Notes: generated from the letters alone by a model not told the origin. Positions 27,163 through 36,590 are shown, numbered from the stretch's first letter. The stretch: DNA of 64,000 nt from CAYTES01 sp964436935 (GCA_964436935.1 CAYTES010000001.1:1-64000); one strand, 5' to 3'. A program made the numbers and translations.

Positions 27163-28343
27163 GATTGAATCAATTGCTGTAGCTCCGATGCAAGCCCTTG
27201 AAACCCCTCAACCTGCTCAGACAAAGAAGAAATCAATAAATACAGTGCGGTCGTTACCCCTAATTGACGCGTCAATTCACGCCGACCTATGGACTCTTGA
27301 TAATTGGGCCCGCCAATGGAAGAGGTCACTTCCACATAAGCGGTTTGAGTGGAAACGAAACCATCCTCTTGTTTGCGACTCAAGCCCACGGAAAAATGAT
27401 CGGACTTCTCTCGTTGCCAAAAATTGGCGTACCCGGAAGTGCCGATCGCAAGGCTACTTAAATCCTTAAATGCCTCCAAAACTCCTCGACTGGCCTTGGC
27501 CATGGTCTGAGGTTTTACAATATTTTCATCCGTTAGAAGTTCTTCCTCAACACCAAAATGGGCTTTAAACCTTTTATCATACCAAATCGTAGAACGATGG
27601 AGAATTTCAGAAGCACCCTTATGAGAAGTCATCAATTTAGCGACATAGCCTGCGGTAAAACTTTCCCCCAAAGAAACCCTCAAATTCAATTCCCGCAAAC
27701 GAGGTTCAAGTTTTTCCCATAACCCCGCATTCAATCCTTTGAGAATCTTGGCTTCCACCAAAAAACGGACATCCTCACGCTCATCATTTTTATCCAAAAG
27801 AGTCAAAATTTGCTCAAAAACAGCAATACTTCCCAACGCTTGAATCTTCTCTCGATCTTCGGAATCGGAAGGCAGGTTGAGATTTAAATTCTCAACTTCC
27901 ATGCGATCTCCACTCTTGGAATACGCCATAAGCTGTCCGGCTCTTTCCCCCGAAGCAAATCCTTCAAGCCCGGCCATTACAAGCGACTCATCCACCCCGG
28001 CACGCTGACAAAATTCCACAATTTCACCGGTTTTAGCCTCGGCATACTCCCGAGGCGTTTGAACCTCGGAAAAAGCATCGAAACCGGAATAAAAAATAGG
28101 CGGAGATCCTAACAGATAACGAGAACTCCCATTATGCTGAGCCAAAAGGGAAGAAGTCCCGCCGGGAGCCATTCCATCATTAAGTATGAGTTTAAAACCG
28201 ACCTGTTCCTTTAAAAAAATATGATGAATTCGTGTCGCATAGGATTCACACAAACCCTGAATATCACTTAACGGCAACTCGTAAAGCCTCTCAAGCCGGG
28301 CAGAGAGAGAAGGATTCTGAAGATTTTCAGGAACTAGAACCAT
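27129..28343 (-). CDS. Tandem CinA-C-like (nicotinamide-nucleotide amidase family) protein
   Basis: 404 residues forming two copies of the CinA C-terminal fold. The second copy (about 215-385) reads RVSLGESFTAGYVAKLM, matching the ESCTGG-type active site with the Cys replaced by Phe, then GASEILHRSTIWYDKRFKAHFGV. The first copy (about 45-200) has ILNDGMAPGGTSSLLAQ and GSSRYLLGSPPIFYS and is more degenerate. The N-terminal CinA molybdopterin-type domain is absent. The altered active-site residues leave amidase activity doubtful. Divergent from the formyltransferase-like gene. Confidence 0.7.
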   Translation of the reverse strand: MVLVPENLQNPSLSARLERLYELPLSDIQGLCESYATRIHHIFLKEQVGFKLILNDGMAPGGTSSLLAQHNGSSRYLLGSPPIFYSGFDAFSEVQTPREYAEAKTGEIVEFCQRAGVDESLVMAGLEGFASGERAGQLMAYSKSGDRMEVENLNLNLPSDSEDREKIQALGSIAVFEQILTLLDKNDEREDVRFLVEAKILKGLNAGLWEKLEPRLRELNLRVSLGESFTAGYVAKLMTSHKGASEILHRSTIWYDKRFKAHFGVEEELLTDENIVKPQTMAKASRGVLEAFKDLSSLAIGTSGYANFWQREKSDHFSVGLSRKQEDGFVSTQTAYVEVTSSIGGPNYQESIGRRELTRQLGVTTALYLLISSLSEQVEGFQGLASELQQLIQSYSTMELRNDW

Positions 28344-28458
28344 AAAAATGATAGGGAAAGATAGTATATTATATATAAAATATTTAAATTTGTCAATTCA
28401 AACTCACGCAAGTGACACTCATTTTTTAAAAGGGATTAACCGAAAAAAATAGAATTTA

Positions 28459-28467
28459 TGTTATAGT
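28459..28467 (+). promoter_or_regulatory. Extended -10 element of a probable leaderless gene
   Basis: TGTTATAGT (TG-n-TATAGT) ends six bases before the ATG at 28474, so the expected transcript start coincides with the start codon. The same nine bases at the same spacing precede the GTG of the CYTH gene. Confidence 0.5.
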
Positions 28468-28473
28468 AAAAAC

Positions 28474-29304
28474 ATGAAAATTGTTATCCTGATGCCAACA
28501 CTCCACCCCGGAGCGGAATTGGCCTTAAATGAAATTTTAAGGAAAAAAGAAGTCAATGTCATTGGAATCGTACGTTCGGATGTATCCTTTTTCAGAAAAA
28601 AATATTGGCAATACGTGGCCTATGGCATTCGACGCTCGGGAATATTTTACGGACTATTGATCGCACTGATGGCTTATCTTCATGTGATCGGGGTTATATT
28701 GGCAAGCGTGCTGTGGTGGAGACGAAAACGACGATGGCTGACCCTCAACGAAATGATCGAAAACTACAAGCTGGCCTGCCATGACACACACAACATCAAC
28801 AGTCCTGAAACCCTTAAAATTCTAAAAAAATGGGGGCCGGATATTTTAGTATCACTTTATTTTGATCAAATCCTTAAAAAAGAGGCTATCGGGATCGCCA
28901 AGCATGCCACCATCAACATGCACCCGGGAATTCTTCCCAAATACCGCGGAATCTGGCCGGAGTTCTGGAAGCTATACAATAAAGAAAAAATGGCGGGGGT
29001 AACGATTCATCATCTCAATGAAAAAATTGATGACGGAACAGTGATTGGTCAGGTTCAATACCCCATAAAAAAGGGCGATACCCGATTCAGCCTCATGCTC
29101 AAATCGGCACAACATGGAACCAAGCTCCTACTGAAAACACTGAAAAAAATGAAGTCGAATATTCATTTGAAACCCCTCAAACTCAAAGGGAAAGCAAAAT
29201 ACTACTCCCTACCCGGACGGGAGCATTTCACCAACTTTCATGCCCGGGGAAAAAGGCTTTTCTCCTTAATGGGAATATGGAAGGAAATACAAAAACGATT
29301 TTAA
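28474..29304 (+). CDS. Formyltransferase-fold protein with membrane segment
   Basis: A 276-residue protein. The C-terminal two thirds match the catalytic core of methionyl-tRNA/GAR formyltransferases: INMHPGILPKYRGIWPEFW carries the Asn and His and GVTIHHLNEKIDDGTVIG the Asp of the N-H-D triad. Between residues about 45 and 85 is a hydrophobic stretch with two possible membrane helices, unusual for the family. There is no C-terminal tRNA-binding domain, so it is not Fmt. It may formylate a sugar or membrane substrate. A probable leaderless transcript starts at its ATG. Confidence 0.8.
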   Translation: MKIVILMPTLHPGAELALNEILRKKEVNVIGIVRSDVSFFRKKYWQYVAYGIRRSGIFYGLLIALMAYLHVIGVILASVLWWRRKRRWLTLNEMIENYKLACHDTHNINSPETLKILKKWGPDILVSLYFDQILKKEAIGIAKHATINMHPGILPKYRGIWPEFWKLYNKEKMAGVTIHHLNEKIDDGTVIGQVQYPIKKGDTRFSLMLKSAQHGTKLLLKTLKKMKSNIHLKPLKLKGKAKYYSLPGREHFTNFHARGKRLFSLMGIWKEIQKRF

Positions 29305-30506
29305 AACTTCACCACTCTCCGCTCGGCCCACAACTTATCCATAAAAAAGGGCACCTCCAACTCCGCCTCAGCCTTTTCAAGTTCTTCCACGGACGCAAAA
29401 ATCTGGGGACGCGGAGACGCATACAGGGAACAACAGTCTTCATCGGGTTGGCTGGACAACTCGGCGGTTCCGATCCGATGGGCCCAATCAATGATTTCGC
29501 GTTTATCAATACCAATCAAGGGACGCAACATGGGCCGATGGGCCACCACCTCAACCGCATACAAATTATCAAGCGTCTGGGACGCGACCTGGGCAAGACT
29601 GTCACCGGTGACAAACGCCTTAGCTTTTTCACGAAACAAAACGCGCTCGGCCAACCGAAGCATCATACGACGATAGAGCAAGGTGCGAAGCTCGGAAGGC
29701 GCAGCCACCATCACCTTTTTTTGATAATCCAAAAGTGGAATCAAATACAACTTGGCGTCAAACTGATACCGGGTCAACACTTTAACGAGCCCCTCCACAT
29801 GATCAATCGAATCTTGAGACGTCGCGGGATAACTATGAAAATGCACAAAAGCCACTTTTGCCCCACGCCGCATCATCATCCAGCTGGCCACCGGTGAATC
29901 AAATCCGGAAGAAATGAGTGCCAATACTTTTCCACTGGAGCCCACCGGCAGTCCTCCGGGGCCTGGAATTTTACTGCAATACAAATGAACTTCCTCTCGC
30001 CCCCAATCCACATAAAAAGTAACTTTCGGATGTTTCAAATTCACCTTCAACACCGGAAACTGATTCAACAAATGACGTGAGATGGCTTGCGCCATTTCCA
30101 TGGAGGTTTGGGGAAAAAGTTTATTGGAACGATGGGCGGAAACGCGAAAAGGCAGCGGCCCAAAAGGGATAGTCTTAAAATCCCCCTCCAAACCCATGAT
30201 TCGCTCAATCTCAACCTTCAAAAGCTCCTCAGCTTTTTGATAAACGTCCTCCCACTCGGGCTTTGCCGAAACCACCGGACAAAAATGAGCCACGCCCATC
30301 ACATCCCGGAGCCGATCCTGCACCATAGGAGCAATCGAATCATCACAACTCACTTGAAAATGATCTCGCTTTTTGCGAACCCGAAATAAAGAAGGTCCCA
30401 CATCAGCCAGCGCCTTATTCAAATTCTCTTTCAGGCAAGATTCAAAGAAAGATCGATTATTCCCCTTCAACCCAATCTCATGATAGCGCACAATAAACAG
30501 TGACAT
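29301..30506 (-). CDS. thiI: tRNA 4-thiouridine synthase
   Basis: 401 residues: an N-terminal ferredoxin-like/THUMP region (about 1-170) and a PP-loop ATPase domain with ISSGFDSPVASWMMMRRG. Adenylates U8 of tRNA for sulfur transfer. The usual SGG of the P-loop is SSG here. The DEDCCSLY segment near the C-terminus is conserved, and there is no C-terminal rhodanese domain, as in many short ThiI proteins. It converges with the formyltransferase-like gene, overlapping by four bases. Confidence 0.93.
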   Translation of the reverse strand: MSLFIVRYHEIGLKGNNRSFFESCLKENLNKALADVGPSLFRVRKKRDHFQVSCDDSIAPMVQDRLRDVMGVAHFCPVVSAKPEWEDVYQKAEELLKVEIERIMGLEGDFKTIPFGPLPFRVSAHRSNKLFPQTSMEMAQAISRHLLNQFPVLKVNLKHPKVTFYVDWGREEVHLYCSKIPGPGGLPVGSSGKVLALISSGFDSPVASWMMMRRGAKVAFVHFHSYPATSQDSIDHVEGLVKVLTRYQFDAKLYLIPLLDYQKKVMVAAPSELRTLLYRRMMLRLAERVLFREKAKAFVTGDSLAQVASQTLDNLYAVEVVAHRPMLRPLIGIDKREIIDWAHRIGTAELSSQPDEDCCSLYASPRPQIFASVEELEKAEAELEVPFFMDKLWAERRVVKF

Positions 30507-30557
30507 AGAACTCTAAAATGGTTAATATGAGGAAGTTGATCTTAACATGAACCTCCC

Positions 30558-31001
30558 ATGAAAAAAAATTTCTCTTTTCTATCTATTCTTATTATCCTTG
30601 CCATGACCCTAGCTTCCACCGGATGTTCCGATTCCAACAGCCCCGCTCCCGATGCCGGAGGCTATGTCACCAACAGCAGCGGATTAAAATATAAAGATAT
30701 CATGGTGGGGACAGGCGATACTGCCGAAGTCGGAAAAACCTTGAGCATGCATTATGTGGGGACCTTAACGGATGGAAGCAAATTCGACAGCTCCCGAGAT
30801 CGAGGCACTCCCTTTGAATTCACCTTGGGCATGGGAGAAGTGATCCAAGGATGGGACGAAGGCGTAGAAGGAATGAAAGAAAGTGGAAAACGAGAATTGG
30901 TGATTCCCTACCAGCTGGCCTATGGCGAACAGGGTATCCCGGGCGTTATCCCTGCCAAATCCACCTTAGTATTTGAAGTAGAACTACTTGAAGTGCAGTA
31001 A
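30558..31001 (+). CDS. FKBP-type peptidyl-prolyl isomerase, putative lipoprotein
   Basis: A 147-residue protein with a signal sequence ending STGC at residues 20-23, a plausible lipobox. After a short linker comes a complete FKBP domain: [16 protein letters not shown], the active-site block [15 protein letters not shown], and [29 protein letters not shown]. It is a predicted extracytoplasmic folding helper for exported proteins. A clear terminator follows. Divergent from thiI. Confidence 0.95.
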   Translation: MKKNFSFLSILIILAMTLASTGCSDSNSPAPDAGGYVTNSSGLKYKDIMVGTGDTAEVGKTLSMHYVGTLTDGSKFDSSRDRGTPFEFTLGMGEVIQGWDEGVEGMKESGKRELVIPYQLAYGEQGIPGVIPAKSTLVFEVELLEVQ

Positions 31002-31031
31002 ATTGGGCCAGTTGTAGAAAAAAAATTTAAT

Positions 31032-31062
31032 TAAATAGCCGCTCCCACAGCGGTTATTTTTT
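31032..31062 (+). terminator. Intrinsic terminator of the FKBP gene
   Basis: An 11-bp stem with one G-T pair (31032-31042 with 31048-31058), loop CCCAC, runs into TTATTTTTTAATT. It is the clearest rho-independent terminator in the window and lies 31 bases after the stop codon. Confidence 0.85.
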
Positions 31063-31148
31063 AATTCCATGGTTTAAATGAAACTTTCCAACCGGCGCTG
31101 ATGTCTACATAAGCAACAATCACTTACTTCACTTTAAAAAAACGCACC

Positions 31149-31988
31149 ATGCCGGAATCCAAACCTTTTCTCCACGCACTCCCTTCCAATAAATCCCAAA
31201 AAATATCTACAGAAAGCTCATTGATGCGATCCCTTGAGTATGAACTATCGGAACTGGTGCATACCGCGGAGGATGAACGAACGGACAAGGCTTTGATACA
31301 AGGGCTAAGACAGTTTGAAAAAGAAGTTCAAATGGCCGACCCGAATCAAGAACGTTACCCTCAAATCATCCTAAGTGAACTTGCAACACTGGGCGAAGTG
31401 GTACAGGAATTAAAACCCTTCGAATATTTAAATGGAAATGAAACCTTCGAAATCAAACATCGTGCCCAATGTCTCATGCGTGACGCACTCATTCGAATAA
31501 CCACCATGAACGAAACCATCATGGGCCAATATCAACAAGAAATCTTGGAACGAGAATCCTCACGGGAAGCGATCAAGGCAATATCCGTCGCCACAGAAGC
31601 CCGTTTTAAAACGTTAAAATATGGAAAAAAAACAAGCACCACGGAACGCCGTGACAACGAGAAATACAATAAAGAACAAATTGCATTCCAAGAAGAATTT
31701 AATGCTACGGCTTCGGCCGTTGAAAAAAAATGGGACTACATTCAAAAACAAACCGATGATGAAAAAAGAACCAAAATGGCCCGGGAATTCGCCGAAGACG
31801 AACAACGGAACCTTCTAAAAAAATTGCAGTGGAGAATGAACGGCATCGAAAGGAGCATAAAACATGCAAAAATAGGCGTCGATTATTTTACAGAAAGAGT
31901 TGCAGCGTTGATGAAGGATGTAATATCCCGAGAAAAAAGATCCGCTCAATCATCAGCAAATTACTCGCTCCAAACCGCTTCGGCGTGA
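31149..31988 (+). CDS. Hypothetical all-helical protein
   Basis: A 279-residue protein, not recognised. It is hydrophilic and predicted almost entirely helical, with heptad-like stretches at about 140-260 (many Glu, Lys and Arg). No signal peptide or membrane segment is seen. It ends 15 bases before the convergent stop of the thioredoxin-like gene. It appears monocistronic. Confidence 0.7.
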   Translation: MPESKPFLHALPSNKSQKISTESSLMRSLEYELSELVHTAEDERTDKALIQGLRQFEKEVQMADPNQERYPQIILSELATLGEVVQELKPFEYLNGNETFEIKHRAQCLMRDALIRITTMNETIMGQYQQEILERESSREAIKAISVATEARFKTLKYGKKTSTTERRDNEKYNKEQIAFQEEFNATASAVEKKWDYIQKQTDDEKRTKMAREFAEDEQRNLLKKLQWRMNGIERSIKHAKIGVDYFTERVAALMKDVISREKRSAQSSANYSLQTASA

Positions 31989-32003
31989 ATGGCACATTCG
32001 CCC

Positions 32004-32561
32004 CTATTCCTTCCACTTGATCGAACAACCAATAAAATGCGCTTGGGGCTTAGGCACCTGACGATCCTCAACCAAAGCCTTTAAAGCCTCATACAAAGGC
32101 CGCTCCATCACTTTACCGGAATCGGAATAGGAATCATCAATCCCTCCGGTATACACCAATTTTCGCTCCGCATTGAAAACAAAAATCTGAGGAGTTCTTT
32201 CGGCATGATAAGCGTGAGCCACCTGCTGACTCTCATCATGCAAGTAAGGAAAATTGAGGTTTAAAATATGATGAGTCTCCACCATTTTTTCAAAAGAATC
32301 TTCCGGGTAGCGAGACGAATCATTGGAGTTGATGCCCAGAAACTGAACTCCGCGATCAAAAAATTCATCCTGTAAGGCAATCAAACGGCCCCAATAGGCT
32401 TGAACATACGGACAATGATTGCAAACAAAAGAAACCACCAAAAAAGGTTTGGCTTCATAGTCCTCAAGGCCGTGATGGGAACTATCCACCCCTTTGAGTT
32501 GAAAGTGCGGAGCGGTAGATCCCAATGGAAACGGATTTTGAGCAAAAGTGTATTCTGCCAT
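32004..32561 (-). CDS. Thioredoxin-fold redoxin family protein
   Basis: A 185-residue AhpC/TSA-type redoxin. The active site is VVSFVCNHCPYVQAY, a C-x-x-C of the CNHCPYV subfamily. Downstream are FLGINSNDSSRYPEDSFEKM and the cis-proline region RTPQIFVFNAERKLVYTGGIDD. It has no signal sequence, so it is likely a cytosolic thiol oxidoreductase or thioredoxin-like peroxidase relative. Fifteen bases downstream of a hypothetical gene on the same strand. Confidence 0.88.
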   Translation of the reverse strand: MAEYTFAQNPFPLGSTAPHFQLKGVDSSHHGLEDYEAKPFLVVSFVCNHCPYVQAYWGRLIALQDEFFDRGVQFLGINSNDSSRYPEDSFEKMVETHHILNLNFPYLHDESQQVAHAYHAERTPQIFVFNAERKLVYTGGIDDSYSDSGKVMERPLYEALKALVEDRQVPKPQAHFIGCSIKWKE

Positions 32562-32575
32562 AGAGATTGGATCGT

Positions 32576-33313
32576 CTAAGAAAATTCTCCTTCTAATTCA
32601 TGAAAAGAGGAAGAGGGAGGCTTTTGTTCATTCAAGATAGAAAGAACTTGGATCATGCGATCAAAACGCTCTCTAAAATATCCCCACTCCATTAAAAATT
32701 GCAAGAAATAACCCGCTTTTCGAGATTCGGAAAGATAATTGTACCGAGCAGCCAAATCGAGCGCCGTACTATAACCGGAATACGCCATGTCCCGTGAAAA
32801 TTCATACTGTTCTTTAGGACTTCTTGCAACCATGTGGCCACCTCTTCCTGCCGCATAATTCAAGCCCGTATCACCCAATCTCATTGTCTTAATCAATTTG
32901 GTTCCAGGAGTTGACTCTTGTTCAGCATCTCTCATTAAAATCATAAGTGAATCTTGACCTTCATAAATAGATTCTTGAGAAGGATCTCCAGCTGGAGATT
33001 GTGGCATCATAGTACGAAAAAAGAAACTTTGAAGTGCCAAAACTAAAGCGGGTCCGCCTTCAATAAAACCTTTTGCCTTAACAATACGAGCCAAAGTTTG
33101 AGTCAAAGCATCTTGAAATTTTTGCACCCTCACACCTTTAAGAGAAGAGGCTTCCATGCGAGCCATAGCGTCCAAAACAAGACTATCATTCAACTTACCG
33201 GCCAGAACGAGATCAAATATGAACTCATTTGGATCTGAAGCCTCAGCCAAAGAATTAGCCTGGCCAAGATGAACGCCAACAATATCGACTTCAGGAAAAT
33301 CTTTTAACGGCAT
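32576..33313 (-). CDS. Hypothetical protein
   Basis: A 245-residue protein that I do not recognise. It is mainly helical, with a glycine-containing centre (LGDTGLNYAAGRGGHMVA, about 145-162) and no membrane segments. It probably shares a transcript with the redoxin gene downstream. It belongs to the class of lineage-specific hypotheticals common in this window. Confidence 0.65.
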   Translation of the reverse strand: MPLKDFPEVDIVGVHLGQANSLAEASDPNEFIFDLVLAGKLNDSLVLDAMARMEASSLKGVRVQKFQDALTQTLARIVKAKGFIEGGPALVLALQSFFFRTMMPQSPAGDPSQESIYEGQDSLMILMRDAEQESTPGTKLIKTMRLGDTGLNYAAGRGGHMVARSPKEQYEFSRDMAYSGYSTALDLAARYNYLSESRKAGYFLQFLMEWGYFRERFDRMIQVLSILNEQKPPSSSFHELEGEFS

Positions 33314-33396
33314 ACAAAAATTTATTTATTATTTAAGATCAATAAAAATTTATAGCAAACAAACCAAAATTGAGTCAATCAAATCAGTCCCTGTAA

Positions 33397-33951
33397 TTAA
33401 AATTTTAAATGAGCAAAATCGATATCCGGCCAAAGGCGTTCAAACAATTCATCCGCAGACTCGGTACTCCGTTCGTACTCTGTTAAATTCAATTCCCTCA
33501 GCGCCTTATCGATGGCCGCAGGATTCGGCCCCTCAATTTCAATATAAACCGGCACCCCCGGATAAGCATCAATATCCACATGAATCTCTCCCCATTGGTA
33601 CGATTCTCTCCGTTTATCGTTGTCCATGGTCACCACAAAACCCAACCCACGCACAATCCCCTCAAACTGCTGAGCATTCTCCACCGTGGTTTCAATCTCC
33701 TCACGCACTTTACAGCCATCAATAATCTGTTTGGGCCCCTTATAACAAATCTCAAATTTGGAAGGAAAATCATTTTCTCCTTCCCATCGGCGTAAGCGAA
33801 ACAACTTTCGTGCGTCTTTAAGAAAAGAGCCCTGATCAAAATGCAGGCATTTCACCTTCCCTTGAAAAAGAAACTGAGCCCCCAACGTCTCAAGACGCTC
33901 CTTCAGACGCTCTATATCTACGCCCAATACTTTAATTTCAATTTCAGCCAC
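33397..33951 (-). CDS. CYTH-domain protein (class IV adenylate cyclase/triphosphatase-like)
   Basis: A 184-residue CYTH fold. The N-terminal E-I-E-I-K motif (residues 3-7) and later basic/acidic strands (LFRLRRW, KFEICYKGP, REEIETTV, VYIEIEGP) form the triphosphate tunnel. Such proteins hydrolyse tripolyphosphate or thiamine triphosphate, or make cAMP; sequence does not decide which. The start is a GTG at 33951 with a -10 box six bases upstream, so the message may be leaderless. Confidence 0.88.
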   Translation of the reverse strand: MAEIEIKVLGVDIERLKERLETLGAQFLFQGKVKCLHFDQGSFLKDARKLFRLRRWEGENDFPSKFEICYKGPKQIIDGCKVREEIETTVENAQQFEGIVRGLGFVVTMDNDKRRESYQWGEIHVDIDAYPGVPVYIEIEGPNPAAIDKALRELNLTEYERSTESADELFERLWPDIDFAHLKF

Positions 33952-33957
33952 AAGAAA

Positions 33958-33966
33958 ACTATAACA
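33958..33966 (-). promoter_or_regulatory. Extended -10 element before a GTG start
   Basis: On the minus strand TGTTATAGT is followed by six bases (TTTCTT) and the GTG start of the CYTH gene. It is the same element and spacing as at 28459-28467. Confidence 0.5.
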
Positions 33967-34080
33967 TAACCCTCTTTCAGGAGAAATACCCTGATTTGAA
34001 CAGGTTCTAAAAACTCGCCGATATTCTATACTCTAATTCTAGACAATGTTTGCGAAAAAAATGGCCTTAACCTAACCAGC

Positions 34081-34374
34081 TTGCGAGAAAGCAAAATTTC
34101 TTCCCCCACAAAGTATTATCTCAAAAAAGGCGGCTTAAACTTCTCTCAAAAATTCGATTCCCTGGTGACATTAACGGAAAAATTGCTGGCCGCGATCCAT
34201 GCCCTCCGAGATCAAGAAGTAAAAAAAATAAGCCACCATAAATACACGCTCAATGGAGAACTGGCCGATATGCTGTTGAATATTTTAAATCAAGCCTCAA
34301 CCAACGAACGGATTAAAATCAGAGAAATATTCAAAAAATACAGACTACAAAGCCGTTCCCTTTCTTCCAAATGA
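34081..34374 (+). CDS. Small hypothetical protein
   Basis: A 97-residue frame with a TTG as the only usual start; the frame is open back to about 34000 without an ATG. The composition is protein-like (basic, helical, with YTLNGELADMLLNILNQAS) and it ends just before the convergent queD-like gene. It might be a real small protein or the remnant of a longer one. Not recognised. Confidence 0.4.
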   Translation: MRESKISSPTKYYLKKGGLNFSQKFDSLVTLTEKLLAAIHALRDQEVKKISHHKYTLNGELADMLLNILNQASTNERIKIREIFKKYRLQSRSLSSK

Positions 34375-34381
34375 ATAGAAA

Positions 34382-34828
34382 TCATACTCCGCGGTAAGCC
34401 ACCCCACTATTTTCCGTCTCCCACAGTTTAACCTCGAACAAACGTACCTGGGGGTCGCCCAGAGTACAGTCCAAGGAAAGAGTTTGATTCAAATAACGTT
34501 TCAAATCTTCACCCAAATTGGGGTCTTTCAACTCTTGTTGCAAAAGCGAGGCCAAAGGGAATAAACGATCCCAAATCCAACGACACACCAATTCCGCCGA
34601 AGGATTCTCAAAATGATCATTCAAATTCTGGTGATCCAACACGCCCAAAATCTGTCGCTGAACAATTCGCTTTAAAATCACAAAATCAATCACCAGGCCG
34701 TTGGAATCCATCTCCCCCTCGACCGTCACCTCCAAACGGTATGTATGACCATGCACATTCTCGCATTTCCCGTAGTAACGGGTAAGCGCATGAGCGGCAT
34801 CGAAAATAAAAATCTTTGTAATAAGCAT
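34382..34828 (-). CDS. queD: 6-pyruvoyl-tetrahydropterin synthase/QueD family protein
   Basis: 148 residues from the ATG at 34828; upstream frame extension to 34870 is not conserved. Zinc ligands and the catalytic cysteine are in FDAAHAL and GKCENVHGHTYRLEV. The cysteine is followed by glutamate (CE-x-x-HGH). That dyad is reported for COG0720 members able to replace FolB as well as to act in queuosine synthesis (from memory). Its position just downstream of folP supports a folate role. Both roles remain possible. Confidence 0.88.
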   Translation of the reverse strand: MLITKIFIFDAAHALTRYYGKCENVHGHTYRLEVTVEGEMDSNGLVIDFVILKRIVQRQILGVLDHQNLNDHFENPSAELVCRWIWDRLFPLASLLQQELKDPNLGEDLKRYLNQTLSLDCTLGDPQVRLFEVKLWETENSGVAYRGV

Positions 34829-34910
34829 AAAAAGGGATTGGGATAACCCAATTTTTCCACAAAAAATCAAAAAAGCACAGAAAAATCAAAGGAAATCCCG
34901 CAAAAGCATC

Positions 34911-35762
34911 TCACCCCTGTCGATAGGCACTATAAAATTGCAACAATCGATAGGTTTCCTTCACATCATGGACACGCAACAAATTCACTCCATGGCTCAA
35001 GGCCACCCAAGCGGCGGCCAAAGAGCCTTCCAAACGATCTTGCGGTCCAATGCCGCCACAAATTTCTCCAATAAAGCCCTTGCGAGAAGCTCCCACCAAA
35101 ACCGGAAAGCCGATCTCCGTCAACTCCCCCAATCGTTTGAGAATATCCAAACTGACACGCGGATCACCACTGACAAAAGCGCCCATTCCCGGATCCACAA
35201 TAAGCTGAGATCGCTGAATTCCACCTTTCTGAAAAACAGCCCATCGCTCGTCAAAAAAAGAAATTAAAGTTTGAATAATATCGTCGTAATGAACCACTTT
35301 TCGCGTGGTGCGAGGCGTCGCATCCTTAGAATACATGACCACCACGGGAACTTTTTTTTCGGCAATAAGCGAAACCATGGCCGAATCACCCCGTAGTCCC
35401 GTCACATCATTGACCATATCAGCCCCCGCCTCCAACGCCTGACGTGCCACATCCTCTTTCCACGTATCGATCGAGATCCAAACCTCGGCATCTCGAATGC
35501 GCAGTTCCCGAATCACAGGAATAACACGATTCAACTCCTCTTCCTGGGAAACGTCCTGCGATTCGGGTCCCGTAGATTCCCCTCCCACATCAATAATAGA
35601 AGCCCCTTCGGAAATCATCTGTAAACCTCGTTCCACAGCAGACTCCACTCCTCCATATTGTCCTCCATCCGAAAAAGAGTCCGGCGTCACATTCAAAATC
35701 CCCATAATCTGAGGAGAAGACAAATCCAACTGCTTTGATCCGGACCGTAAAAAATTCCGCAT
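34911..35762 (-). CDS. folP: Dihydropteroate synthase
   Basis: Condenses the pterin pyrophosphate with p-aminobenzoate, the sulfonamide target. 283 residues with IMGILNVTPDSFSDGG at the N-terminus, IIDVGGESTGP, then VNDVTGLRGD, and VLVGASRKGFIGEI near the C-terminus, all canonical. It is 12 bases downstream of pabC. With folK elsewhere in the window it covers the middle of the folate pathway. Confidence 0.97.
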   Translation of the reverse strand: MRNFLRSGSKQLDLSSPQIMGILNVTPDSFSDGGQYGGVESAVERGLQMISEGASIIDVGGESTGPESQDVSQEEELNRVIPVIRELRIRDAEVWISIDTWKEDVARQALEAGADMVNDVTGLRGDSAMVSLIAEKKVPVVVMYSKDATPRTTRKVVHYDDIIQTLISFFDERWAVFQKGGIQRSQLIVDPGMGAFVSGDPRVSLDILKRLGELTEIGFPVLVGASRKGFIGEICGGIGPQDRLEGSLAAAWVALSHGVNLLRVHDVKETYRLLQFYSAYRQG

Positions 35763-35774
35763 AAAAAATTCCTA

Positions 35775-36590
35775 TCAAATAAATCGATCCATCAATCGAT
35801 GAGTGATGGGTCCAACCTTCCCCTCTCCAATCAAAACCCCGTCCACTCGCACCACCGGTAAGATTCCACGAGGCGCATTGCACACAAACAGTTCATCACT
35901 TCTTAAAATCTCCGACTTTAAAATCGAGCTTTCAAGTACTGAAATTTTCAATTCACGAGCAACCTCAAGAATCCGATCCCTCATCGTTCCGGGAAGCATA
36001 TGATCTTTCGGCGTAATCAAAACTCCCTCTTTAATCTGAAAAACATTCGTAATGGAACCTTCCGTGACAAACCCCTCATGATTCACCAATAACACTTCTT
36101 CCGCACCCGCTCGACGCATAGCTCGACGTGCCAATAAAGCCGGGAGTAAATGTGTGGTTTTGATTTCCGGAAAAAAACGCTCCACGACAAAAGTAATCAC
36201 CGAAATACCATCCATTGAGGCCACGGAAGAATCCGGCAACAAAGAAACCGTGATTAAAATCGTGGGCTGACTCGAATTTTGATCAAAATCATGAATGCCT
36301 CCACTCACGGTCAACCGAATTCTGGATTCATTTCCCTGATCCCAATACGCATTTCGATCCACGGTTTCCTGGAGCCACGCTTCCAGTTCTTCCAACGGAG
36401 GCAATGGGATGCAAACCACTTGCGCCGAAGCTTTCAAGCGATTGAGGTGAGCCGAAACCTGGGCGACTTTTCCACCTTCGGTCCTCAAGGTTTCATAAAT
36501 CCCTTCGCCATACAAAAATCCCGCATCCCAAATGGAAAACGAGGCGTCGGATTCTTCCAGATAACGGCCATTCAAAAAAACAATCGCCAT
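35775..36590 (-). CDS. pabC: Class IV aminotransferase, probable aminodeoxychorismate lyase
   Basis: A PLP fold-type IV enzyme of about 271 residues from the ATG at 36590. It has DAGFLYGEGIYETLRTEGG near the N-terminus, the LPALLARRAMRRAGAEEVLLVN segment and EGSITNVFQI before the C-terminal lobe. Such sequences may be PabC, branched-chain or D-amino acid aminotransferases; linkage to folP and pabB makes PabC (release of p-aminobenzoate from ADC) the best reading. Confidence 0.85.
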   Translation of the reverse strand: MAIVFLNGRYLEESDASFSIWDAGFLYGEGIYETLRTEGGKVAQVSAHLNRLKASAQVVCIPLPPLEELEAWLQETVDRNAYWDQGNESRIRLTVSGGIHDFDQNSSQPTILITVSLLPDSSVASMDGISVITFVVERFFPEIKTTHLLPALLARRAMRRAGAEEVLLVNHEGFVTEGSITNVFQIKEGVLITPKDHMLPGTMRDRILEVARELKISVLESSILKSEILRSDELFVCNAPRGILPVVRVDGVLIGEGKVGPITHRLMDRFI

